DNA from: Streptomyces canus
GTDB taxonomy: Bacteria; Actinomycetota; Actinomycetes; Streptomycetales; Streptomycetaceae
Direction of reading: 5' to 3'
NCBI RefSeq assembly: GCF_041435015.1
Contig: NZ_CP107989.1
Location: forward strand, 7,192,001 to 7,256,000
DNA length: 64,000 bases
In this document: positions 28,111 through 35,861 of the stretch, piece after piece
Position numbering within the stretch: the first letter of the stretch is position 1
Layout of the letters: every line of letters begins with the position of its first letter
Position numbers and translations under genes: made by a program
The notes under the pieces: generated by a model
Seen by the model: the letters and a program-made list of their open reading frames with translations, nothing else
What the model was told of the DNA's origin: nothing
Databases searched by the model: none

Positions 28111-29285
28111 AGCGGAATCCTCAGGTGTACGCGCCAACTGTCTTTGTGCGGACCCGCGTCGAGCAGGCCGCCGACCACCTCGGCCCGTTCACGCATCCCC
28201 GCCAGACCGTACCCCGTGCCGCACTCCGCCAACCCGGCGACGCCTTGGTCGCCGCCCGCCGGGGCGCCGACCGGCTCCGGCACCCGATTGACGACCGTCA
28301 GCTCCACCTCGCCCGGCCGGTACCGCAGTTCGGTCTCCACCCGGCTGCCCGGAGCGTGCTTGCGGACATTGGTGAGCGCTTCCTGAGCGGTGCGGTAGAG
28401 CGTCATCGTGATGTCGGCCGGCAGCTCTACGGGGTCGCCGACGGCACGGAACTCGGCCGCCGCACCGTCCTGTTCGCGGTAGACGCCGAGGATGCCGACC
28501 AGCATCTGCTCCAGCGGCAGGGTCTCGCCGCGCAGCGCGAGGATGGCGCGCCGGGTCTCCACGATGCCCTCGTTGGTGAGCTGTTCGGCGCGGCCGACCC
28601 AGGGCCGGATCCGGTCGGCGCCCGCGCCGTCCTCCACCAGGGCGTCGATCGCCTTCAACTGGACGGAGAGCGCGGCGAGTGAATGGGCCAGGATGTCGTG
28701 GATCTCCCGCGCTATCCGGGTGCGCTCCGCGAGGGTGGCGGCCCTGGCGTGCTCCTGGGCGGCGTACTCGGCATTGCTGAGCAGGAGTTCGGACTGCTCG
28801 GCGCGCTGCACGTACTGCCAGCGGAGGGTGCCGAGCAGTGCGCAGGCGAACAGCAGCAGCAGGTGCGGTACGGCGAAATTCCAACCGGCGGCCAGATGTC
28901 CCGCCAGGACGCCCGCCGTGCAGGCGACGCCCAGGGCGAACATGCGACGGTGTGCGAGCCGTGCGCCGGCGTCGGTGAGGGCGACGGCGGGGAAGGCGAT
29001 GGCGCCGCTGTGCGGGCTGAGGCCGGCGAGGACTCCGCCGGGGACTCCGATGAGCACCCAGGCGATGATGACGGCGTACCGGGGGAGCCAGTCGGAGGCG
29101 AGCCAGAGCGGCCAGCCGGCGGTGGCCAGGGACAGCGTGATGCCGACCGCGAGGCCCTGGCCCTGCCAGCCCGGCCGGGGGTCGACCCGGGCGATGTTGA
29201 CGATGAGCACGATGAGTCCGAGCAGTCGGACGGTACGCAGCGGCCAGCTGAGCTGCTGTTGGAAGGGCGCGCCCAGAATGATCAC
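28107..29285 (-). CDS. Sensor histidine kinase (NarL-system type)
   Basis: A 392-residue membrane kinase with five to six N-terminal transmembrane helices (to about 155), then a HisKA_3 dimerisation domain with the phospho-His196 in IAREIHDILAHSLAAL. The C-terminal HATPase has TAQEALTNVRKHAPGS and GYGLAGMRERA. The GTG start at 29285 overlaps the ispE stop (GTGA), tying it to isoprenoid supply. There is no large extracellular sensor domain, so it probably senses within the membrane or through a partner. Pairs with the regulator immediately downstream. Confidence 0.92.
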   Translation of the reverse strand: MIILGAPFQQQLSWPLRTVRLLGLIVLIVNIARVDPRPGWQGQGLAVGITLSLATAGWPLWLASDWLPRYAVIIAWVLIGVPGGVLAGLSPHSGAIAFPAVALTDAGARLAHRRMFALGVACTAGVLAGHLAAGWNFAVPHLLLLFACALLGTLRWQYVQRAEQSELLLSNAEYAAQEHARAATLAERTRIAREIHDILAHSLAALSVQLKAIDALVEDGAGADRIRPWVGRAEQLTNEGIVETRRAILALRGETLPLEQMLVGILGVYREQDGAAAEFRAVGDPVELPADITMTLYRTAQEALTNVRKHAPGSRVETELRYRPGEVELTVVNRVPEPVGAPAGGDQGVAGLAECGTGYGLAGMRERAEVVGGLLDAGPHKDSWRVHLRIPL

Positions 29286-30265
29286 GCCCGGTCGGCCTCC
29301 GGCCCGGGTGCGGTTGCCGGCTTCGGCGCGTACCGTACGAGCGGCCCCTCTCCGGAGGAGGTCGCCGCTGCTGCCGAGGTGCAGGTGCCGGAGGCCGACA
29401 GGCCCTCCGCCACCAGGGCGGCGCTCCGGGCGTCCGGCACCAGGAAGACACAGGTGGGGCCGGAGCCGGAGACGAACCCGGTCAGGGCGCCCAGCGTGCG
29501 GCCGACCCGAAGCGTGTCATGGAGCTTCGGCCGCAGTGAAAGAGCCGCCGGCTGAAGGTCGTTCGCGTGGCCCTCACCAGGTGGCGCGGACGTGTACTCG
29601 TCGAGGGCCCGGGCGAGTGCCGGCGCATCCCCCGCCGCCAAGGCCTTGAGGACCGGCGGGAAAGGAAGCGGATCGGGTATTCGGGCCGCGCCCCGCAGCC
29701 GGTCGCACTCCCGGTACACCGCCGAGGTCGAGAGTCCGCCCGCCGCGACCGCCACCACCCAGTGCAGGGGGCCGCCGAGCGGCAGCGCGGCGAGCCGCTC
29801 GCCGCGACCCAGCCCCAGCGCGGCCCCACCCGTCAGACAGAACGGTACGTCGCTGCCCAAGTCTGCGCCGATGCCGAGAAGTTCGGGAAGGGCGAGGTCG
29901 GCCTCCCACAGTCGGGCACAGCCGAGCAGCGCTGCCGCCGCGTCGGCGCTGCCGCCCGCCATGCCACCGGCCACAGGGATGCCCTTGGCGATGTGCACGG
30001 CCACCGAGGGCCGGACGCCGAGCCGTTCGGCCAGCGCCGTGGTCGCCCGCGCCGCCAGATTGCCGCCGTCCGTCGGCACCAGGTCCGAGTCCGGGCCGGA
30101 GACGGTGATCCGCAAGGCGTCCGCCGCGGTGACCGTCACCTCGTCGTAGAGACCGACTGTGAGGAAGACGGTGGCCAGTTCATGGAAGCCGGCCGGCTCG
30201 GGACCACCGACCGACAACTGGACGTTGATCTTGGCGGGTACCTGGATGGTGACGCCAGGAATCAC
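29282..30265 (-). CDS. ispE: 4-Diphosphocytidyl-2-C-methyl-D-erythritol kinase
   Basis: A 327-residue GHMP kinase of the MEP pathway. The substrate motif VPAKINVQLSVGG is at the N-terminus. The ATP loop IPVAGGMAGGSADAAAALL lies near 97-115, and GSGPTCVFLV is the C-terminal GHMP motif. The start is GTG at 30265, after a loosely spaced AAGGGAA. It heads the leftward operon with the two-component genes. Housekeeping ispE in Streptomyces normally sits near ksgA, so this may be a dedicated copy (inference). It marks the right edge of the terpenoid cluster as I draw it. Confidence 0.93.
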   Translation of the reverse strand: MIPGVTIQVPAKINVQLSVGGPEPAGFHELATVFLTVGLYDEVTVTAADALRITVSGPDSDLVPTDGGNLAARATTALAERLGVRPSVAVHIAKGIPVAGGMAGGSADAAAALLGCARLWEADLALPELLGIGADLGSDVPFCLTGGAALGLGRGERLAALPLGGPLHWVVAVAAGGLSTSAVYRECDRLRGAARIPDPLPFPPVLKALAAGDAPALARALDEYTSAPPGEGHANDLQPAALSLRPKLHDTLRVGRTLGALTGFVSGSGPTCVFLVPDARSAALVAEGLSASGTCTSAAAATSSGEGPLVRYAPKPATAPGPEADRA

Positions 30266-30521
30266 GGGTGGGCGTTCCCTTCTGCGGGGGCGGCGGACCG
30301 ATTCGCGTTCGCGCTGGTGTTCCGGGGCAGCGTACTGGCCGACCCCGATGTGCGGGGGCTGTTCCCCGGGGCCGAAGGCCACCGACTACCTTGCGTACCC
30401 CTCAGCCCCCCCGGCACGCGGCACGACCAGCTGTACTCCTCGGGGTCCCAACGGATCAGGGCGTCGCGGTGCTGTTGCTCGGACAGTTGGGGAGCAGTGA
30501 ATTAGCGAATCCGCAGCTTCC

Positions 30522-33500
30522 TCAGCGACGGCTACGAGCAGTAGCGGTCGGTTGTACGGCACTTCTGTCGGTCTGCGGGGCGCCGGTTCGACGCGATGGT
30601 TCGGCGGTGGCTGCGAGCAGGGCGGCGTCGTCGTCGACCCGGTCGGGGGTGTTCAGCAGTTCCAGGGCCCGTTCGGTGATCCGCTGGGGGTCGGAGCGGG
30701 CGGCGGCAGGCAGCGCGTCGCAGGTCCGGCGCAGGGCCGCCAGGCCGTCGTCCAGGGACAGCGCCCGGTTCTCCACCAGGCCGTCGGTGTAGAGCAGCAG
30801 GCTGGTGCCGGGCGGGAACGCCACCTCGCGGTCGACCGGGGTGCTGCCCAGACCCAGCGGCAGCGCCGGGGGCAGCTCCAGATAGGCGGTGTCGGCGGCT
30901 ACCAGCAGGGGCGGCAGGTGCCCGCTGGCGGCGTAGCGCAGGCGGTGACGGTGGGGGTCGTAGACCGCGTACAGGCAGGTGGCGAAGCGCTCGGTGGCGA
31001 GGGACTGCAGGTAGGCGTCCAGCCTGGTCAGCACCTGGGCCGGGCCGGCGCCCTCCAGGGCGAGGCTGTGCAGGGCGGAGCGGAGTTGGCCCATCAGAGT
31101 GGCGGCTTCCACGTCGTGGCCCATGACGTCGCCGATGGCCAGCCCCACGGCGCCGTCGGGCAGGGCGAGAACGTCGTACCAGTCGCCGCCGACCTCGGCG
31201 CCGCGGTTGCTGGCCCGATAGTGGGTGGCCAGGCGCACTCCGGGCAGCTGGGGCAGGCGGTGGGGCAGCAGGGCGCGCTGCAGGGTCAGGGCGAGGCGGC
31301 GCTCGTTGTGGTACCGGGTGGCGTTGTCGTAGGCCAGGGCCAGGCGGTGGGCGAGGTTCTCCAGATACTTGTGTTCGACCGCGGAATAGCCGCCGGTGTG
31401 CCGGACCAGTACCAGGGCCCCCAGCGTCTGGTCGTGGGCGTGCAGCGGCAGGGCCAGCACGGTGGCGGGCGCCGGGTGCGGGCCGACCGGGGCTGGGGCG
31501 GTGCCGTTGATCGCGCCGGTGGCGGCGGTGGCCAGGGCCTCGCGGGCAAGAAGGGGGGTGCCGGCGATGTATGGCGGGGGCGACTGCGCCGGGGCGGGTG
31601 TCGCAGGGGTGAGGTGGATGCTGATCTGGTCGGCGAAGTCGGGCAGCAGGACCTGACCGGCAGTCTGCAGTATCTGGTCCGGGTCGAGGGTGGCGGACAG
31701 CCGCAGGCCCGCGTCGGCCAGGGAGGCCAGCACGGCCAGCTGGTTGCGGGTCTCGGTCAGGGCCTGTTCGCGCAGCCGGGACAGTTCCAGCCCGGTGCGG
31801 ACACGCGCCAGCAGCTGGCGCGCGGAGAAGGGTTTGGCCAGGTAGTCGTCGGCGCCGGCGTGCCGACCCTGCATGGATTCCTCCTCGCCGGCGCGGGCGG
31901 TGAGCAAGACGATGGGCAGGCGGGCGGTGCGCGGGTCGGCGCGCAGCGCCCGGACCAGCTCGAAGCCGTCCATGTGGGGCATCATCACGTCGCTGAGCAC
32001 CAGCTCCACCGGCTGCGCCAGGGCCATCTCCAGGGCGGCCCGGCCGTCGGCGGCGAGCAGCACGTCGTAGTCGGGCTGCAGGAGCTGGGTGAGGTAGGCG
32101 CGCATGTCGGCGTTGTCGTCGACGACCAGCAGGCGGGCCCGGTGGGGGCGGTCGGATTCGTGCGGGCTGGGGCCGTGGGGGGCGTCGTGGGTCGCGGGGG
32201 CGTGCGGGGTGGGTGCCGCGGCGGGGACGGGGGCGGCCGCCAGCCAGCCCAGCGCCTCGTCCACGTAGGCCGCCGTGCGGCCGGGCCGGCCGCCTCCGCC
32301 TTCCCTGGGGATCTCCCCGGGGGATCCGGCGGCGGCCTCGGGCGGGGCCGGGCGGGGCCGCTGGGCGGTGCCGAAGGGGAGGTCCACGGTGAGGGTGGTG
32401 CCCTGGCCGAGGCGGCTGTCCACGCCGACGGTGCCGCCGTGCGCTTCCACCAGATCCTTGACCAGCACCAGGCCGAGGCCGCTGCCCTCGTGGGAGCGGG
32501 AGCGGGCGCCGCGGACCCTGTGGAAGCGCTCGAACAGGCGCGGCAGCTCGTCCGCGGGGATGCCGGTGCCGGTGTCGGTCACGGTGAGCCTGGCCCGGTC
32601 GCCGGCCGCGGCCACCCGCACCTGGGCGCCGCCGGTGAAGGTGAACTTCAGGGCGTTGCTGAGCAGGTTGAGGATGATCTTCTCCCACATCTCCCGGTCC
32701 AGGGGCACCGGCTTGGGCAGCGGCGGGCAGTCCACCTCCAGCGTCAGCCCTGCCGCCTCGAAGGCGGACCGGAACACCCCGGCCAGCTCGGCCGTGGCAC
32801 CGGCGAGGTCGACCGGTTCGAGGGCGGGGTGCGTCTGCCCGGCCTCGGCACGGGCGACGTCCAGGAGGGTGTTGACCTGCTTCAGCAGGCGCAGGGCGCC
32901 GCGCTCGGCCAGCTCCAGCTGCTCGCGCCGCTCGGGCCGGTCCTCGTCGGCCAGGGCCTGCTGGAGCGGGCCCAGGAGCAGGGTGAGCGGGGTGCGGAAC
33001 TCGTGGCTGACGTTGGCGAAGAAGGTGGTCTTGGCCCGGTCGAGCTCGGCCAGCGCCTCTGCCCGCCTGCGCTGCTCTTCGTGCGCGAGCGCGGCCGACA
33101 GCGCCCCGGCCACAGCCGAGGCGAGCACCTCCAGGAAGTCGTAGTAGGCCCCGGCCGGGGGGAAGCAGGGGTTGACGCCCACCACCAGCACGCCCTCCAC
33201 CCGGCCCGCGCTGTGCAGCGGAAGGGCCAGCGCCTGCTCGACCGGGAGGCGGGAGGCCGCGGCGTGCTGCCCGGCCATGCTGCCGCCGGTGAACGCGGCG
33301 GCCGGCAGCGTGGCCGGGGCACCGTCGGCGACCACCTGCGCCAGCCGGGCCGCCGCCTCCGGCCCGTCGGCGGCATGCAGCGAGACGGTCTCGGGCGCGG
33401 ACCGGAGCCCCGTGGAGGCCGCCGGCCGCTGCATCCCTGGCTCGGAAGCCAGGTACAGGACCAGAAACGGGATCTCGTCGGGGTAGGAGCCCGCCACCTC

Positions 33501-34085
33501 GGCGACCACGCGGGCGACCTCGCCCGGAGTGGGCAGCCCGGCCGTGCGCGTGCCGGTCTCGCTCAGCAGGCGCAGTCGGCGCTCGCCCAGTACCCGGCCG
33601 GTGGTCTCGGTGAGGATCTGCAGCACGCCGCCGGCGGTGCCGTCATCCAGCAGCACGGGCTGGAAGGCGGAGTCGAAGTAGCACTGCTCCAAAAAGCCGT
33701 GGCGCTCCATGATGAGCAGCTCATCCGGGACCAGCAGAGGCTTGCGGGTGTCGGTCACATAGTGGAAGTGGGAGCTCACGGGGTGGGCCCAGACCTCGGG
33801 GAACACGTCCTTATAGGGCCTGCCGAGCGCCCAGGGGTGTTTGGCGCCGACAATGGGTGTGGAGCCCAAGTTGTACAGCGTGGCGAATTCCGCCCCCCAG
33901 TACAGAGCCATCCCATGGTCAGAGGTGAGCATGAGGCGCAGGGTGTCCACCAGGGGCCCCGGCCAGGAGACGGGGGGCCCGAGCGGCGTCGCCGCCCAGT
34001 CGATCCCTGACAGCAGCTCGCCGAACGCGCCGCCCTCGGCGAACACCCGGGCCGCCGCGGTGCGCGGGTCATCGCGCCGGGTCAT
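30522..34085 (-). CDS. Multidomain signalling protein: PAS, GAF, histidine kinase, receiver, GAF, PP2C phosphatase
   Basis: A 1187-residue soluble hybrid. In order: a PAS-like region (about 20-165), GAF (about 185-335), and HisKA with phospho-His361 in ANVSHEFRTPLT. Next come the HATPase (NLLSNALKFT, DTGTGIP, GSGLGLVLVK, to about 570), a Pro/Ala-rich linker, and a receiver with Asp699 in LSDVMMPHMDG. A second GAF (about 785-920) and a SpoIIE/RsbU-type phosphatase (GGDWYD at 967-972, GDVMGHDVEAA, DDDAALLAA at the end) complete it. All three catalytic modules keep their key residues, linking His-Asp phosphorelay to Ser/Thr dephosphorylation of anti-sigma antagonists (family role). The start is ATG at 34085 behind AGGAGGAAG. 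Stress or sporulation signalling is likely. Confidence 0.9.
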   Translation of the reverse strand: MTRRDDPRTAAARVFAEGGAFGELLSGIDWAATPLGPPVSWPGPLVDTLRLMLTSDHGMALYWGAEFATLYNLGSTPIVGAKHPWALGRPYKDVFPEVWAHPVSSHFHYVTDTRKPLLVPDELLIMERHGFLEQCYFDSAFQPVLLDDGTAGGVLQILTETTGRVLGERRLRLLSETGTRTAGLPTPGEVARVVAEVAGSYPDEIPFLVLYLASEPGMQRPAASTGLRSAPETVSLHAADGPEAAARLAQVVADGAPATLPAAAFTGGSMAGQHAAASRLPVEQALALPLHSAGRVEGVLVVGVNPCFPPAGAYYDFLEVLASAVAGALSAALAHEEQRRRAEALAELDRAKTTFFANVSHEFRTPLTLLLGPLQQALADEDRPERREQLELAERGALRLLKQVNTLLDVARAEAGQTHPALEPVDLAGATAELAGVFRSAFEAAGLTLEVDCPPLPKPVPLDREMWEKIILNLLSNALKFTFTGGAQVRVAAAGDRARLTVTDTGTGIPADELPRLFERFHRVRGARSRSHEGSGLGLVLVKDLVEAHGGTVGVDSRLGQGTTLTVDLPFGTAQRPRPAPPEAAAGSPGEIPREGGGGRPGRTAAYVDEALGWLAAAPVPAAAPTPHAPATHDAPHGPSPHESDRPHRARLLVVDDNADMRAYLTQLLQPDYDVLLAADGRAALEMALAQPVELVLSDVMMPHMDGFELVRALRADPRTARLPIVLLTARAGEEESMQGRHAGADDYLAKPFSARQLLARVRTGLELSRLREQALTETRNQLAVLASLADAGLRLSATLDPDQILQTAGQVLLPDFADQISIHLTPATPAPAQSPPPYIAGTPLLAREALATAATGAINGTAPAPVGPHPAPATVLALPLHAHDQTLGALVLVRHTGGYSAVEHKYLENLAHRLALAYDNATRYHNERRLALTLQRALLPHRLPQLPGVRLATHYRASNRGAEVGGDWYDVLALPDGAVGLAIGDVMGHDVEAATLMGQLRSALHSLALEGAGPAQVLTRLDAYLQSLATERFATCLYAVYDPHRHRLRYAASGHLPPLLVAADTAYLELPPALPLGLGSTPVDREVAFPPGTSLLLYTDGLVENRALSLDDGLAALRRTCDALPAAARSDPQRITERALELLNTPDRVDDDAALLAATAEPSRRTGAPQTDRSAVQPTATARSRR

Positions 34086-34637
34086 CGAGAAATCTTCCTC
34101 CTGGCGCCTGCGTGATCCGCCCGCGCCTCCCAAGGCTGCCGACGGCCACGCGCTGCGGACCTCCCAGGCAGATCGGACGCCGGATCCGACGGTTCTGACG
34201 ATACTTCTGCCTGAATTTCCTATATGGACCAATTAACGCCCATTTGATCAGAAGTGTACGCCTGCAACCGCACGCCGACGGCGATGATCGTCGACTCATG
34301 GTCCCTGCGGTCGGCCGACACGTCGGCGCCGACGGGCAAGGCCGGGACCGCGCGAAGAAGGCGGCGGGCCGCAAAGGGCACTGCCGGAGCGCCGGCAGTG
34401 GACCGAGGTGGTCGGTGATCCGGTCTGCGGCCGACGTGCTCGAGTGAAGCTACTCAAGATTCGACCTGACTTCGTCATCGGCTGCGGCGGCAGGACCCCT
34501 CCTTGCCGGACGTCCAAGGTGTTCGATTTGCGGTGAGTTCACCACGATCAGGTGAATCCATCCGGTTTGAGGAAACCGTTCGGGGCCAGTGCAAGTCACA
34601 CACCTTGCACTGCACGACATATGCCCCAGGGGGGACC
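34086..34637. other. 552-bp divergent intergenic region
   Basis: No convincing gene. The left part (34195-34260) is markedly AT-rich and holds an inverted repeat, ACTTCTG (34203-34209) with CAGAAGT (34249-34255), likely spanning the signalling gene's promoter. A hairpin with 9-bp arms and a 4-nt loop lies at 34379-34400 (CACTGCCGG and CCGGCAGTG). The rest presumably carries the promoter for the secreted-protein gene at 34638. Confidence 0.5.
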
Positions 34638-35255
34638 ATGAGCCAGCAGCAGTACCCGCCGCAGCCGCCCGGAGGGGGTGGCCTCCAACAGCCTTTCGGA
34701 CAGCCACCGTTCGGGCCTCCGCCGAAGAAGAAGGCCAGCACGGGGAAGGTCATCGGCCTGGGCTGTCTCGGTCTCGTCGGTCTCTTCGTTCTGGTCGCCC
34801 TCATCGGCGCCGTCGCGGGCGGCGGTTCCGGCTCGAACGACTCCAAGGGCGCCGACACCACCAAGGCCAGCGGCTCCACGTCGAAGGGTGACAAGGCGGC
34901 CGACGGCTCCGGGGGCAGTCACAAGAAGGTCGACAGCGAGCCGGCGGCCGACAAGAAGGTCGTCGTCTTCAAGGTGTGGGGCACCGCACCCGCCGGCGCC
35001 CTCGGACCGCTCAACATCACCTACGGGTCCGACTCCGACAACCGCGACGGCGCATTCAAGAACGGCGAGTTCGAGGCCACCTTGCCTCTGAACGACGACG
35101 CCCTGTATTACCACGTCACCGCGCAGCTCCAGGGGTCCGGGGACATCCACTGCTCCATCACGGTCGGCGGGAAGACGAAGAAGGCCCACGCGGCGGGCGA
35201 CTACAACATCTGTATGGCCCAGCTCAGTTCGGGACTGCTGGGAGGGTGGCACTGA
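34638..35255 (+). CDS. Membrane-anchored secreted protein, MmpS-like
   Basis: A 205-residue protein with a proline/glutamine/glycine-rich cytoplasmic N-terminus (about 1-35), one transmembrane helix (IGLGCLGLVGLFVLVALIGA, about 44-63), and a Ser/Gly/Lys-rich linker. A C-terminal beta-type domain follows (VVFKVWGTAPAG, LNITYGSDSDN, GDIHCSITVGGK). The layout recalls actinobacterial MmpS/immunoglobulin-like transport accessory domains. The start is ATG at 34638, three bases after AGGGGGG; an upstream in-frame ATG at 34503 lacks a site. Two Cys in the last domain may form a disulfide. Function unknown. Confidence 0.8.
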   Translation: MSQQQYPPQPPGGGGLQQPFGQPPFGPPPKKKASTGKVIGLGCLGLVGLFVLVALIGAVAGGGSGSNDSKGADTTKASGSTSKGDKAADGSGGSHKKVDSEPAADKKVVVFKVWGTAPAGALGPLNITYGSDSDNRDGAFKNGEFEATLPLNDDALYYHVTAQLQGSGDIHCSITVGGKTKKAHAAGDYNICMAQLSSGLLGGWH

Positions 35256-35257
35256 CG

Positions 35258-35848
35258 ATGGTCGACAGCACTCCGCAACCGCCCGCCACTCCGCCGCCGC
35301 CCGCCACTCCGCCCCCGCCCGCCTTCCCGCCGCCCGAGGTGCTGACTCCGCCGAGGAGGCACCGCACCAGCGCGATCGTCATCGGCGCGGCCGCCGCCGT
35401 GATCGCCGCAATCGTCACCACAGGCGTTGTCGTCGGGCAGTCCACGAACGACGACGACAAGCCGGCCGGTGTCGCGGCATCGAGCGTCCCGGACGCGGAC
35501 GCCGTCAGCCCCGTCAGGGATCCGGACCCGGAACCGACGTACGCCGAGGTCGACGCCGACAGCTTCTCGATAGACCTGCGCACCACCGCGCGGCAGTGCT
35601 TCGGATCAGCGGGCTGCAACGTGACCGTGGCACCGGAGCTCACCTACCTGGGCAGCAGTGGGGACCTCGACCCGGACGCCGTCTACGAGATCACCTACGA
35701 GATCCACGGCGACGAGTCCGGGCCGGTCATCCAGACCGCCGAGCTGACGAACCAGACCAGCCTCAGCTACAGACCGTCTCTGATCAGCACCGCTTCGGCG
35801 AGCAGCACAGAGCTCTCCGTGGAGATCACCGACATCCAGCAGGGCTGA
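35258..35848 (+). CDS. Proline-rich membrane-anchored secreted protein
   Basis: A 196-residue protein with proline repeats (TPQPPATPPPPATPPPP) at the N-terminus, one transmembrane helix (AIVIGAAAAVIAAIVTTGVVV, about 39-60) and an acidic linker. An extracellular domain follows with a Cys pair (RQCFGSAGCNVT) and beta-strand pattern (YEITYEIHGDESGPV). It follows the MmpS-like gene by 2 bp and shares its architecture, so the two likely form an operon and perhaps a complex. No family recognised. Confidence 0.8.
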   Translation: MVDSTPQPPATPPPPATPPPPAFPPPEVLTPPRRHRTSAIVIGAAAAVIAAIVTTGVVVGQSTNDDDKPAGVAASSVPDADAVSPVRDPDPEPTYAEVDADSFSIDLRTTARQCFGSAGCNVTVAPELTYLGSSGDLDPDAVYEITYEIHGDESGPVIQTAELTNQTSLSYRPSLISTASASSTELSVEITDIQQG

Positions 35849-35861
35849 GGCGATACAGGTA

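Noticed and set aside
30552..34010. 1152-residue frame opposite the hybrid signalling gene
   Set aside because: Low-complexity Gly/Gln/Val shadow of a well-supported gene on the other strand.
34244..34447. 67-residue small gene upstream of the MmpS-like gene
   Set aside because: No ribosome site, Arg/Gly-rich composition of chance frames and a hairpin inside it.
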